Origin: Syntrophaceae bacterium
GTDB taxonomy: Bacteria > Desulfobacterota > Syntrophia > Syntrophales > UBA2185
DNA: 64,000 bases
Assembly: GCA_003153775.1 (NCBI GenBank)
Contig: PMBI01000083.1
Coordinates: 1-64,000 of the forward strand
Direction of reading: 5' to 3'
Position numbers and translations under genes: made by a program. Positions 35,597-43,817 of this stretch are shown here, in pieces. Below the pieces are notes generated by a model. That model ran no database searches, was not told where the DNA came from, and was given only the letters and a program-made list of their open reading frames with translations. Positions within the stretch are counted from its first letter, which is position 1. Each line of letters starts with the position of its first letter.

Positions 35597-35929
35597 ATGA
35601 AGAATGTTCTTCTTGCTCTGCTGTTTATTTTCGTGAATATTTCTTTGAGTCCATGCTATGCATTGACGCCCGATCAGATCATAAAGTTAAAGAAGGCGGG
35701 CGTGAGCGATAAAACAATTCAAATGATGCTGGAACAGGAGAGGGATGCAAGGCAGGAGAATCCTTCCGACCAGATGGGCGTGAGGGAAGTGAAGGACAAG
35801 GAAGGCAACGTTGTTACGATATACTCTACCGGCCGTCCAGCAAAAGAAAGCCCAGGTGATGCCGAAGAGGTAAAAGCGGAGAAGGCCTGGAAGATGTTGC
35901 AGAACACGATCATCAATAACAGGAAATGA
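35597..35929 (+). CDS. Small secreted protein of unknown function
   Basis: 110 residues. A clear signal peptide (about 1-22, ending near CYA) is followed by LTPDQIIKLKKAGVSDKTIQMMLEQE, a helical motif often found in short secreted proteins that end or start with SHOCT-like helices, then a polar stretch (KDKEGNVVTIYSTGRP). AAGGAA lies nine bases before the ATG. It is four bases before the degenerate kinase gene. No function can be assigned. Confidence 0.65.
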   Translation: MKNVLLALLFIFVNISLSPCYALTPDQIIKLKKAGVSDKTIQMMLEQERDARQENPSDQMGVREVKDKEGNVVTIYSTGRPAKESPGDAEEVKAEKAWKMLQNTIINNRK

Positions 35930-35933
35930 GATT

Positions 35934-36791
35934 GTGTTTGGCGAAGACCGTAAAGATCAGGGAACAGGGGAAATGAAGCCCGCTGATCAGAAAGAAAATA
36001 AGAATATGCATTACCAGGAAATTCAGAGCTTTCTGGAGAAATCGTTTCAGGAAACATTTACCGAAGAACTGGTGCCCGGCATAGTTCATAATTTTGCTAA
36101 TCCCTTAAACGGCATCATGGGGCGCTCCAGGCTGCTGCAGAGAAAACTAATGGATATCATGAAGAGAGCTGATGCGGAAAGTGATACGTCTAATCAGGAG
36201 AGCAACAAAAAACTGGTCCGTGACGTTGACTCCATCGCGCGTGAAGCTGACAGACTCTCCGGACTTCTTCAGACCGTCATGGGGAAATTTTGTGCCATCG
36301 GCGATCGGACCGCACAAAAAGTAAACCTGTCAGAACTTATTGAACTCGAGATGAGATTTTTCGATTTTTATCTGGATTTCAAGCATAGCGTCAAGAAGAC
36401 TCTCCAGCTCGACAGAGAACTACCGGAGGTCAGAGGAGCCCCGGCTGACTATTCCCTGGCCTTTTCAACATTGATCAGGTACGCGACGGTTGCCATGAAG
36501 GAAAGTGCCACGAAGGAACTATATGTTTCAACACAACTTGAAAATGGACAGGTATGCGTGAAGGTCCAGAATCGTGGGCTTCCCATTTCCGATAATCTCA
36601 AGAGACTATTGCTCGACGAAGTGCAGGGTCCTGCTTCTTCTCCGGAAGGAACCGGAGAAGGTGCTCTGCATTGCGCTTTTTCGCTGTTGAGAAAATGGGG
36701 CGCCGGCTTTGACATAACAAGCGAGGAAGGTTTGAATACTATAAGCGTATTGATCCCTTTTTACCAGGCGAAACGCCAATACGGAGACTAA
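35934..36791 (+). CDS. Histidine kinase-like protein with degenerate ATP-binding domain
   Basis: 285 residues from GTG 35934 (an ATG at 35973 is in frame). It has a phospho-acceptor helix with His52 in GIVHNFANPLNGIMGR and a dimerisation helix pair, then a reduced ATPase-like domain. The N-box (TLIRYATVAM) lacks its Asn, the G1 box reads VQNRGLP without the Asp, and the G2 box is GTGEGALHCAFSLL. It has no sensor or receiver domain. Such a protein may act as a phosphotransferase like ChpT rather than as a kinase. It is in the accessory block after fliA. Confidence 0.65.
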   Translation: MFGEDRKDQGTGEMKPADQKENKNMHYQEIQSFLEKSFQETFTEELVPGIVHNFANPLNGIMGRSRLLQRKLMDIMKRADAESDTSNQESNKKLVRDVDSIAREADRLSGLLQTVMGKFCAIGDRTAQKVNLSELIELEMRFFDFYLDFKHSVKKTLQLDRELPEVRGAPADYSLAFSTLIRYATVAMKESATKELYVSTQLENGQVCVKVQNRGLPISDNLKRLLLDEVQGPASSPEGTGEGALHCAFSLLRKWGAGFDITSEEGLNTISVLIPFYQAKRQYGD

Positions 36792-36816
36792 AGTTAAAGG
36801 GCTGTTATGACGATTA
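36789..36816 (+). promoter_or_regulatory. Possible sigma-28 promoter before the accessory genes at 37 kb
   Basis: TAAA (36789-36792), 16 bases, then GACGATTA, six of eight matches to GCCGATAA and the same 16-base spacing as the promoters of flgM, flaG, fliD and fliC. The -35 box overlaps the stop codon of the kinase-like gene. Confidence 0.4.
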
Positions 36817-36842
36817 ATGATATACATACTTCTTTATGTTGT

Positions 36843-36958
36843 ATTGCCGCAGCAAACCCGGGTGAGTTACACGGGGAAGAATGGTAAGAGGGCAATCCGT
36901 ATCTTCTTGATCGCGCATCCTGAGAGACGGATCGCTGAACCTACGGGAAACGCAGGTT
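36843..36958 (+). promoter_or_regulatory. Possible structured leader before the 37-kb genes
   Basis: In the 185 bases before the gene at 37002, ATTGCC (36843-36848) pairs with GGCAAT (36891-36896) around an inner GTG/CAC hairpin, ATCCGT (36895-36900) can pair with ACGGAT (36927-36932), and AACCTACG (36938-36945) with CGCAGGTT (36951-36958, two mismatches) is followed by TT. The order of alternative stems and a T-tailed hairpin would suit an attenuator, but no known riboswitch class is recognised. Confidence 0.25.
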
Positions 36959-37001
36959 TTGCCCAGGTTTCTCACGATTAAGAGAGGGGAGTTGAAGAGT
37001 C

Positions 37002-37322
37002 GTGCTCAGGCCCGTTGATTTACAGCAAATACTGACTCAGTCAAATTCCATGGAGCGTGTCCAACAGACGCAGCAGCAGCATCCGGACATGCAGCAGAGA
37101 TATTTCAGTGTTCAGTTGAGTGAGGAGACGAAGCACCTGAAAGAGGCTGTAAAGAATTCTGAAGAGACGGAAAAGTCAAAAATAAGAGGTGAGGAGGAGA
37201 AGGAAAGACGCCAGAAGAAAATGAAATCCGAGGCAGAAGGCGCAGAAGAGATGGAAATGAAGCAAGAAACCGGAGATGCGGATGACCCTGAACAGGGGGG
37301 TCTGATCGATATAAAGGTCTGA
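37002..37322 (+). CDS. Small charged flagellar-cluster protein of unknown function
   Basis: 106 residues from GTG 37002. The first 45 residues contain VDLQQILTQSNSMERVQQTQQQHPDMQQRYFSVQL, and the rest is nearly all Lys, Glu, Arg and Gln, a single long charged helix. The stop is two bases before the next gene, so the two are translated together. No known domain is recognised; the position among flagellar genes suggests an accessory role in motility. Confidence 0.6.
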   Translation: MLRPVDLQQILTQSNSMERVQQTQQQHPDMQQRYFSVQLSEETKHLKEAVKNSEETEKSKIRGEEEKERRQKKMKSEAEGAEEMEMKQETGDADDPEQGGLIDIKV

Positions 37323-37323
37323 T

Positions 37324-37794
37324 ATGAGCGTGAACCTACTACTTTTCAGCCTGCTGCTTGCTGATGTAATCCTGTGTCTCGCAATTATAATTCTAATTGT
37401 CATCGTCAACAGGGAAGTCAAGAAGAGACGGGGGGGACTTGATGAAAATTCCCTCATGGAATTCAGGAACCTGCTTGGCGAGTCTCAGGTCTCTACGAAC
37501 CATCTCCTGGAAGTAATGAACGAAAGCAGGAAGGCATTAAAAGAGATCGCCTATATCCTGGACGAAAAAGAAGGCAAGTTGAGAACCTTGGTTGAAGAAT
37601 CAAGGATTGAATATAAAAAGCTCTTGGCCGCTGTTCCCCGTGCCGATAAGGATAATCTGGATAACAGGTATGAGCAGGTCATTTCCCTGGTAAAGCAGGG
37701 TCTATCCAGGAAAGAAATATCGCAAAGATTGGAACTGACGGAAGGGGAGATAGATCTGATCATCGATCTCGATAGCACCAGGCACAAGCCTTAA
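37324..37794 (+). CDS. Membrane-anchored protein, DUF2802-like
   Basis: 156 residues: an N-terminal membrane helix (about 3-27), a coiled coil (about 40-105) and a C-terminal helix-turn-helix-like end (YEQVISLVKQGLSRKEISQRLELTEGEIDLIIDL). This layout and end are those of the DUF2802 family often found beside fliA or flhF in Gram-negative flagellar clusters. The function of the family is not known. It lies between the small charged protein and the FliK-like gene. Confidence 0.7.
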   Translation: MSVNLLLFSLLLADVILCLAIIILIVIVNREVKKRRGGLDENSLMEFRNLLGESQVSTNHLLEVMNESRKALKEIAYILDEKEGKLRTLVEESRIEYKKLLAAVPRADKDNLDNRYEQVISLVKQGLSRKEISQRLELTEGEIDLIIDLDSTRHKP

Positions 37795-37809
37795 ATATAA
37801 GAATATCTG

Positions 37810-38961
37810 ATGTCTTTCATTTTTGTTCCGACAATTTCCAATCCGAAGCTAAATCCAGCACAGATACACGGCAAAAATCCCATCACTTTTCCCGGCATAT
37901 CGATTGGTGAAATACTGGAAGCCGGTATTATCGATAAAATGGGTGACGAGAAGATGCTGATAACGCTCAAGGGCGTCAGTATGCAGGCGGATTCCGAGGT
38001 GCAATTAAATGCCGGCGACAGGATCCAGGTGAAGGTGGAAACCGTTCATCCGCAGTTAGTCTTGCGCATTGTCGAAGGAGGTTTCTCGGAGGAATCCGAT
38101 CTTGCAAGCTACCTGAAATGGCACAGGTCAAATCCTGATGCCCTGTCAAACATGATGACAGAGGCTATAAGGCAATTCAATTCAGCCGATCTCGGCAAAC
38201 TCTTGCGTTATCTGCCCAGGGCGGATTTTCAGAAAATATTCACTCTTTTGAAATCACTGCTCTATTCAGCGGAGACGAAGGGCAGTAATTTTCTCGCAGA
38301 CTATCTTAGCAAGCTCGGCCTCACCATGGAGAGCCAGTTGAGGAAGGTTGCCGAGGGAAGATCGAATATCGGCAACGGCGATATTCAAGCTGCAAATCTG
38401 AAGACCCTATTGACGGAGTTGTCTTCTGATCTTCATAATCTGCTCATGAACCAGGACTCCCTTGACCGTGAAGAAAAGATAGCGCTCGCCGGTCTCTCTA
38501 AGCACGTTGATTCATCCATCAAGACAATTGAATCCCAACAGATTATTAATATCGTTTTGCAAGAGGCCGAGAACAAGTATCTCTTCCAGATCCCGATCGT
38601 ATTCCCGGACGGTATAAGAAAGGGCGACATATTTGTGGAATATGACCGTAGTTCCAAAAATGAGGGAGAGAAAGGTCAATATCGCATAATCTTCTTTTTG
38701 AGCATGGATATTCTCGGCGACATGATAATCAATGCAGAGTTGAAAGGAGATAAGATCGACTGTGTTCTCAAATGTGCGGATAAGAATGTATGTGATCTTA
38801 TTTCGTCCTCACTCATAGAACTTCGGAAAAGTCTTCTCGCTCTCGGCTGTAAGATCGACACGTTAAACTGTGTTAAAGGACTGGATTTAGAAAAAGAAAA
38901 GTTAGACTATTATCAGGACCGTGCAGTGTTTAACAGTGAGGTAATCGATCTCTTTGCCTAA
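37810..38961 (+). CDS. FliK-like protein (second hook-length-control-type protein)
   Basis: 383 residues. The N-terminal part has a compact beta-rich segment (MLITLKGVSMQADSEVQLNAGDRIQVKVE), the middle is helical, and the C-terminal 110 residues follow the Flg_hook pattern: FVEYDR…GQYRIIFFLSMDILGDMIINAEL, then IDCVLKCADKNVCDLISSSLIELRKSLLALGCKIDTLNCV. Unlike FliK at 20116 it has no long low-complexity ruler. Together with the FlhB-like FlhX immediately after, it may form an alternative switch pair. The FliK relation is judged by eye and moderate. Confidence 0.6.
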   Translation: MSFIFVPTISNPKLNPAQIHGKNPITFPGISIGEILEAGIIDKMGDEKMLITLKGVSMQADSEVQLNAGDRIQVKVETVHPQLVLRIVEGGFSEESDLASYLKWHRSNPDALSNMMTEAIRQFNSADLGKLLRYLPRADFQKIFTLLKSLLYSAETKGSNFLADYLSKLGLTMESQLRKVAEGRSNIGNGDIQAANLKTLLTELSSDLHNLLMNQDSLDREEKIALAGLSKHVDSSIKTIESQQIINIVLQEAENKYLFQIPIVFPDGIRKGDIFVEYDRSSKNEGEKGQYRIIFFLSMDILGDMIINAELKGDKIDCVLKCADKNVCDLISSSLIELRKSLLALGCKIDTLNCVKGLDLEKEKLDYYQDRAVFNSEVIDLFA

Positions 38962-39081
38962 ATGGGTGTGAAGCGTCTTCCTGAAACTTGCTTTGTTTTG
39001 TGGTCAAGCCGTCTTCTGGCTTAAGGAAGGGACGCCCGCTTTTAAGAAAATTTCGCAATTTAGTGTATACGGAAAATCGTA

Positions 39082-39378
39082 ATGGCAAAAAAAGATGAAA
39101 AGATACGCGTGGCGGCGGCTATTAAGTATGACCCCGCGAAGGACGCGGCGCCGGTGCTTGCTGCTAAAGGTCGGGGCCTTGTCGCGGAAAAAATTATCGA
39201 TATAGCGAAGAAAAACAGGATACCTATAAAGGAAGATCCGAATCTCGTCCAGATTTTGAGTAAACTTGAAATCGACGAGCAGATCCCGCCCGTCTTGTAC
39301 AAAGCTGTTGCTGAGATACTTGCCTTTGTCTATTCTCTCAATGAGAAGGCAAGAAGGGAAAATTTTTCCCGGCCATAA
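39082..39378 (+). CDS. FlhX: free-standing FlhB C-terminal domain homologue
   Basis: 98 residues that align with the end of FlhB after its cleavage site: AAAIKYDPAKDAAPVLAAKGRGLVAEKIIDIAKKNRIPIKEDPNLVQILSKLEIDEQIPPVLYKAVAEILAFVYSLNEK-type sequence, without any membrane helices and without NPTH. Such proteins (FlhX, YlqH) can replace or assist the FlhB C-terminal fragment in export switching. It follows the FliK-like gene by 120 bases that include a short hairpin (39005-39022). The last 15 bases overlap the palindrome described at 39356. Confidence 0.85.
   Translation: MAKKDEKIRVAAAIKYDPAKDAAPVLAAKGRGLVAEKIIDIAKKNRIPIKEDPNLVQILSKLEIDEQIPPVLYKAVAEILAFVYSLNEKARRENFSRP
39356..39370. promoter_or_regulatory. 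Palindromic candidate enhancer site upstream of flgF
   Basis: GGGAAAATTTTTCCC is a perfect inverted repeat with one central base, at the 3' end of the flhX gene. Its centre lies 196 bases upstream of the GG of the flgF sigma-54 promoter, almost the same distance as the matching palindrome upstream of flgB (194). See the sites at 12524 and 19981. Confidence 0.55.
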
Positions 39379-39557
39379 CTATTTGCCTACCCCTTCTGGT
39401 CCGCGATTATCGATGTTGCCCGATAGACCGTTCCGTTGCCCCGCATCTCCCATAGACGTAAAGAAATATTCTTTTGATTTCCAATTCTTACATTGCATCT
39501 CTGTATGCCATTATGCTTGGTGATTCGGGAGTCCAAGATGCGCAGTTATTTTGTCAT

Positions 39558-39573
39558 TGGCATGTGAATTGCA
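39558..39573 (+). promoter_or_regulatory. Sigma-54 promoter of the flgF-flgG-flgAHIJ operon
   Basis: TGGCATGTGAATTGCA with GG (39559-39560) and GC (39571-39572) ten bases apart; the start site would be near 39584, about 23 bases before the flgF start codon, with GGAGG in between. Confidence 0.85.
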
Positions 39574-39606
39574 CTTTGGAAGCTCAAACGTGGAGGGGCA
39601 AGAATA

Positions 39607-40305
39607 ATGATCTACAGCATCGGCGAAATGTCAAATGTTTACCAGCAGACATTCGATCAGCTGGATTTCATCGCAAACAATGTCGTCAACAGCAGCACCA
39701 ACGGATTCAAGGCGGTGAAGTTATTTTACAATACACCCGACCCGGATAAAGGGATGGCATTTATTCCCAAGGTCGTTGTCGATTATTCCCCCGGCACAAT
39801 ACATCGAACCGACAATCCTCTGGATATTGCTATTAATGGTGAGGGGTTCTTTACCATTCAGTCCAAAGACGGGACGAGTTACACGAAACAGGGCAATTTT
39901 ACAATCGACAAAGAGGGTAATTTGGTTACGACGGATGGCGGTTATGTCCTTGGCAAGGCCGGCAAGATCAAGCTTCCTGACGGCAAAATAAATGTAGGTG
40001 AAAAAGGTGATATCATGGTGGACGGCAATCCCGTTGATACCTTGAAGATCGTTAGCTTCAAGAATCCCCAGGCCTTAACAAGGGTGGAGGGGTGTCTTTT
40101 TTCGGACCCAGGGAATGCCGGCGTTGCGGACAAGGATGACTCCTTAGTCAGGCAAGGTCATATCGAGCTCTCGAATGTGCAGGTCGTAAAAGAGATGTCT
40201 GACATGATTGACCTGCACCGGTCTGTAGAATTTTATCAGAAGGTCATTCAGACGATATCGGATCAGGATAAGTTAGCGACGAGTCAAATAGGAAGATTAG
40301 CGTAA
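39607..40305 (+). CDS. flgF: Flagellar rod protein FlgF
   Basis: 232 residues. It has the axial N-terminal motif (QLDFIANNVVNSSTNGFKAVK), the conserved AINGEGFFTIQ and the C-terminal axial helix (HIELSNVQVVKEMSDMIDLHRSVEFYQKVIQ). FlgF is a proximal-rod protein. GGAGGGG precedes the ATG. The order flgF-flgG matches most clusters; flgG follows after 36 bases. Confidence 0.93.
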   Translation: MIYSIGEMSNVYQQTFDQLDFIANNVVNSSTNGFKAVKLFYNTPDPDKGMAFIPKVVVDYSPGTIHRTDNPLDIAINGEGFFTIQSKDGTSYTKQGNFTIDKEGNLVTTDGGYVLGKAGKIKLPDGKINVGEKGDIMVDGNPVDTLKIVSFKNPQALTRVEGCLFSDPGNAGVADKDDSLVRQGHIELSNVQVVKEMSDMIDLHRSVEFYQKVIQTISDQDKLATSQIGRLA

Positions 40306-40341
40306 TAACATCATGCAGGTTATGATTAAGGGAGGTTTTGT

Positions 40342-41127
40342 ATGATAAGGTCTTTATGGACAGCGGCGACCGGAATGGAGGCGCAGCAGCTCAATCTGGA
40401 TGTAGTGGCGAACAACCTGGCCAATGTGAATACCGTGGGTTTCAAGAAAGCAAGGGCTGAATTTCAGGATCTTCTCTATCAGGCGGGTAAGAAAGCCGGA
40501 ACGGAGACATCGGCAGGGAACCAGGTTCCCGTTGGCGTGGAGGTCGGTATGGGGTCAAGAATATCGGCGACTAAAAAAATGTTCACGCAGGGCGATTTTA
40601 AGCAGACTGATAGTGCGTATGACTGGGTAATTGAAGGTGATGGGTTCTTCCAGGTTACCGATGATGGCGGACGCACGGTCTACACAAAGGCGGGCAGCCT
40701 CATGACTAATAAGGATGGCGCACTGGTCAATCCTGAAGGCCTCAAGCTCACCCCTCAGGTGACCGTCCCGCAGGATGCAGTCAGCTTCCAGATACTTCAG
40801 GACGGGACATGGGCAGCGATGGATAAGAGCGGAAACAAACTCTCAAGCGGCAGGGTTGAACTTGTCCGGTTTATCAATCCCGCCGGTTTGAAGAGTATCG
40901 GAAGAAACCTTTACGACGTGAGTGATGCCTCCGGGTCCCCTGTAAAGGGAAATCCAGGAGAGACGGGATTTGGCACAATTACGCAGAACGCCGTCGAGAT
41001 GTCGAATGTCAATGTTGTCGATGAGATGGTCCAAATGATAGCAGGCCAGAGGGCCTACGAAATGAATACGAAGGCGATTCAAACCGCGGACCAGATACTA
41101 CAGATGGTCAGCAGTCTAAAGAGATAG
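40342..41127 (+). CDS. flgG: Flagellar distal rod protein FlgG
   Basis: 261 residues, the standard length. Hallmarks are MIRSLWTAATGMEAQQLNLDVVANNLANVNT, VIEGDGFFQV and a C-terminal AVEMSNVNVVDEMVQMIAGQRAYEMNTKAIQTADQIL segment. FlgG forms the distal rod that passes through the P and L rings. AAGGGAGG precedes the ATG. Confidence 0.96.
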   Translation: MIRSLWTAATGMEAQQLNLDVVANNLANVNTVGFKKARAEFQDLLYQAGKKAGTETSAGNQVPVGVEVGMGSRISATKKMFTQGDFKQTDSAYDWVIEGDGFFQVTDDGGRTVYTKAGSLMTNKDGALVNPEGLKLTPQVTVPQDAVSFQILQDGTWAAMDKSGNKLSSGRVELVRFINPAGLKSIGRNLYDVSDASGSPVKGNPGETGFGTITQNAVEMSNVNVVDEMVQMIAGQRAYEMNTKAIQTADQILQMVSSLKR

Positions 41128-41152
41128 GAATATAAAACTGGGTGAAGAGACA

Positions 41153-41881
41153 ATGAAAATACATAAGCTGACCGGTGTGATTCTTACTTTAATGATATTT
41201 CTTCTTGCAACTGCGGTACCGCCATCGCTTGCTGGACAGGTCGCATCCATTAAAGGAAAGGAATTAAAAGCGCTGGTGAAGAAATATATAGAGACCAATA
41301 TGCCATGGAAAGAGGATAACCTGAGAATAGAATTCCTGAGCAGAATAACCGATCCGCCCGTACAGGGAGAGAAAATCAGCTGTCAGGTGAAAAGCAGGCA
41401 GGATGAGGCCTATATCGGTGATTCGGTCTTTACAGTGGGGATATACGATGACGGTACACTCATCAGAGAGGAATCGGTGCGCGTCAGGATGGAAGTGGCA
41501 ATGGACATCGTAGTGAGCGCCAAATTCCTGCCGCGAGATACGGAAATAAATGCAGATGATGTAAAACTTGTCCGCAGGTGGTTTAACCAGAGCCCTGCAA
41601 ATATTGTAACGCAGATGGAAGATGTGGTCGGCAAGCATGCTTACAGTGATATACGACAGAATATGGAAATCAAGCGGAACATGCTTAAGACCGTAAAGAC
41701 TATAAAACGGGGTAAGATGGTAAAGATCGTGCTGGAAAATGGACCCATGATGATCGTGACTTTCGGACTTTCCGAGGAAGACGGAAGCCGCGGCGATTTC
41801 ATAAAAGTAAGAAATATATCATCAAACAAAATCGTCTATGCAAAAGTCATCGACGATTCTTCCGTCAGAGTAGATTTTTAG
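41153..41881 (+). CDS. flgA: P-ring assembly chaperone FlgA
   Basis: 242 residues with a signal peptide (about 1-27, ending near SLA), an N-terminal domain, and a C-terminal SAF domain (AKFLPRDTEINADDVKLVRRWF, later GKMVKIVLENGPMMIVTFG and IKVRNISSNKIVYAKVIDDSSVRV). FlgA is a periplasmic chaperone for FlgI polymerisation into the P ring. It lies between flgG and flgH. Confidence 0.92.
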   Translation: MKIHKLTGVILTLMIFLLATAVPPSLAGQVASIKGKELKALVKKYIETNMPWKEDNLRIEFLSRITDPPVQGEKISCQVKSRQDEAYIGDSVFTVGIYDDGTLIREESVRVRMEVAMDIVVSAKFLPRDTEINADDVKLVRRWFNQSPANIVTQMEDVVGKHAYSDIRQNMEIKRNMLKTVKTIKRGKMVKIVLENGPMMIVTFGLSEEDGSRGDFIKVRNISSNKIVYAKVIDDSSVRVDF

Positions 41882-41892
41882 AGGGCAATAAC

Positions 41893-42588
41893 ATGACACG
41901 TTCCAGATATGTTGAGACTTTACTGATATGTTGCGCATTTATCTTTGCTGTGGGGTGTTCGAAGAACCTTTATCATCAGGCCGATCATCCGCAATTTGCT
42001 CCTCCGGAGATTAAGAAGACAGCTCTTCCGGGAACTATCTGGGCGGGCGAAAATTCAGCAAATTCTCTCTTCGCGGACAGGAGGGCAAAGCGCGTAAATG
42101 ATGTGGTAACGATTGTGGTGAGTGAAAGCTCCGTGGGAGGCAATAATGCGAACACGACTACCAGCAGGGATACAACTAATAGTTCAAGTGTTACGTCTTT
42201 CTTGGGATTAGAATCGGGAGTACTGGATTTACTGAGAAAGGGTACAACCAGCATAAGTTCCGGCGGCGCATCTTCCAATTCTCTCAAGGGAGTGGGGCAA
42301 ACCAAACGGGACGGTAATCTGACGGCGACGATGTCGGCGAGGGTGATGAATATCCTGGAAAACGGGAATTTTATCATCGAGGGGAGAAGACAAGTCACCG
42401 TCAATGCAGAAGATCAGTATTTGATACTGACGGGTATTATCAGACCTGATGACATAGCAACAGACAACACAATCCTGTCCCAATATCTTGCCGATGCAAA
42501 GATTGTCTATACCGGTAAGGGCGTGGTGGATGACAAAATGAGGCCGGGCTGGCTCACCCGCATCGTGGACTGGGTATGGCCGTTCTAA
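41893..42588 (+). CDS. flgH: Flagellar L-ring lipoprotein FlgH
   Basis: 231 residues. A signal peptide ends in the lipobox FAVGC, whose Cys would be lipidated. The FlgH signature follows: SLFADRRAKRVNDVVTIVVSESS, ISARVMNILENGNFIIEGRRQVTVN-like segment and GIIRPDDIATDNTILSQYLADAKIVYTGKG. It forms the L ring in the outer membrane, direct evidence that the organism has an outer membrane. Confidence 0.95.
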   Translation: MTRSRYVETLLICCAFIFAVGCSKNLYHQADHPQFAPPEIKKTALPGTIWAGENSANSLFADRRAKRVNDVVTIVVSESSVGGNNANTTTSRDTTNSSSVTSFLGLESGVLDLLRKGTTSISSGGASSNSLKGVGQTKRDGNLTATMSARVMNILENGNFIIEGRRQVTVNAEDQYLILTGIIRPDDIATDNTILSQYLADAKIVYTGKGVVDDKMRPGWLTRIVDWVWPF

Positions 42589-42609
42589 TATTTTGAAGGA
42601 AGGCAGATT

Positions 42610-43794
42610 ATGGTAACGCGTACGAGACGTTTAGCAGAAATACGTATGATGATCGCATGCATCCTTTTCTCTCTAATTCTTGCGGACAGTGCGGCGGCGG
42701 CGAGGATAAAGGACATCGCAAGTATTGGCGGCGTCAGGGATAACCAGTTGATCGGTTACGGATTAGTCGTCGGTTTGAATGGTACGGGCGATGACGTGAA
42801 AAATGGGTTTACAAGGGAGACCCTTGTAAACATGTTGAATCGTCAGGGGCTTGTCATACCGACGAGCAGAGACGTGAAGGCCGATAATGTTGCAGCGGTA
42901 ATGATCACTGCGAAACTGCCGTCCTTCGTAAAATATGGATCACGGGTTGATGTTGACGTTTCCTCCATAGGCAATGCGAAGAGCCTTTTGGGCGGCACGC
43001 TGCTCATGACCCTCTTAAGAGGCGCCGACGGTGAGGTTTATGCGGTTGCCCAAGGGCCGGTAACTGTCGGCGGTTTCTCTGCAAGCGGCGCCGCCGGCGG
43101 AGGCGTCACGAAAAATCACACGACTGCCGGGCGTATTACAAACGGTGCTACCGTTGAGAAAGAGCTGCCATTTGAATTTGAAAAAACCAGGATGCTCGGC
43201 ATCAATCTCTACCAGCATGATTTTACTACATCGACTCATCTGGCAGAGGTGATCAACGGCTCAATACAGAATGTAGAGGCAAAGCTTGTCGATTCGGGTT
43301 CGGTCACGGTAAGAGTCAAGAAGAATGTGGATATGAGCATGGTGCAGCTTGTCGCGCTTGTCGAGAATCTCGATGTGCCTGTCGATTCCACCGCAGTAGT
43401 GGTTATGAGTGAAAAAACGGGTACGGTTGTCATGGGCGAGAACGTGAGAATATCTACGGTGGCGATAGCTCATGGAAACCTGAGTATTCAAATAAAGGAG
43501 GAAAAGAAGGTTTCCCAACCCCTTCCATTTGCACCGGGCGCACCTGTCGGGAGTGCGCCGATCAAAGACGGCGGCGTGATAATGGGTGCGGGCGGTCAAA
43601 CTGTGGTGACACCGGAGAGTCAGGTGACAGTGATGGAAGAAAAGAAGCAACTCCTCGTAGTCCCGAGGGGCGTTACGATCCAGGAGGTCGTGAGGGCCCT
43701 CAATGCAATCGGTGTTTCGCCGAGGGACCTCATAACCATCATGCAGGTGATAAAGGCTGCGGGTGCTCTGCAAGCTGATCTCAGGATTATATAG
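42610..43794 (+). CDS. flgI: Flagellar P-ring protein FlgI
   Basis: 394 residues with a signal peptide (an internal ATG at 42646 could be the true start). It has the conserved ARIKDIASIGGVRDNQLIGYGLVVGLNGTGDD and the C-terminal VQEVVRALNAIGVSPRDLITIMQVIKAAGALQADL. FlgI forms the P ring in the peptidoglycan layer around the distal rod. Confidence 0.96.
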   Translation: MVTRTRRLAEIRMMIACILFSLILADSAAAARIKDIASIGGVRDNQLIGYGLVVGLNGTGDDVKNGFTRETLVNMLNRQGLVIPTSRDVKADNVAAVMITAKLPSFVKYGSRVDVDVSSIGNAKSLLGGTLLMTLLRGADGEVYAVAQGPVTVGGFSASGAAGGGVTKNHTTAGRITNGATVEKELPFEFEKTRMLGINLYQHDFTTSTHLAEVINGSIQNVEAKLVDSGSVTVRVKKNVDMSMVQLVALVENLDVPVDSTAVVVMSEKTGTVVMGENVRISTVAIAHGNLSIQIKEEKKVSQPLPFAPGAPVGSAPIKDGGVIMGAGGQTVVTPESQVTVMEEKKQLLVVPRGVTIQEVVRALNAIGVSPRDLITIMQVIKAAGALQADLRII

Positions 43795-43817
43795 GTATTT
43801 CAGGACAGGGGCTAATC

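Noticed and set aside
36807-36890. A 26-codon frame after the kinase-like gene
   Set aside because: Its start would lie in the -10 box of the candidate sigma-28 promoter and the peptide has no recognisable character; an RNA leader is more likely.
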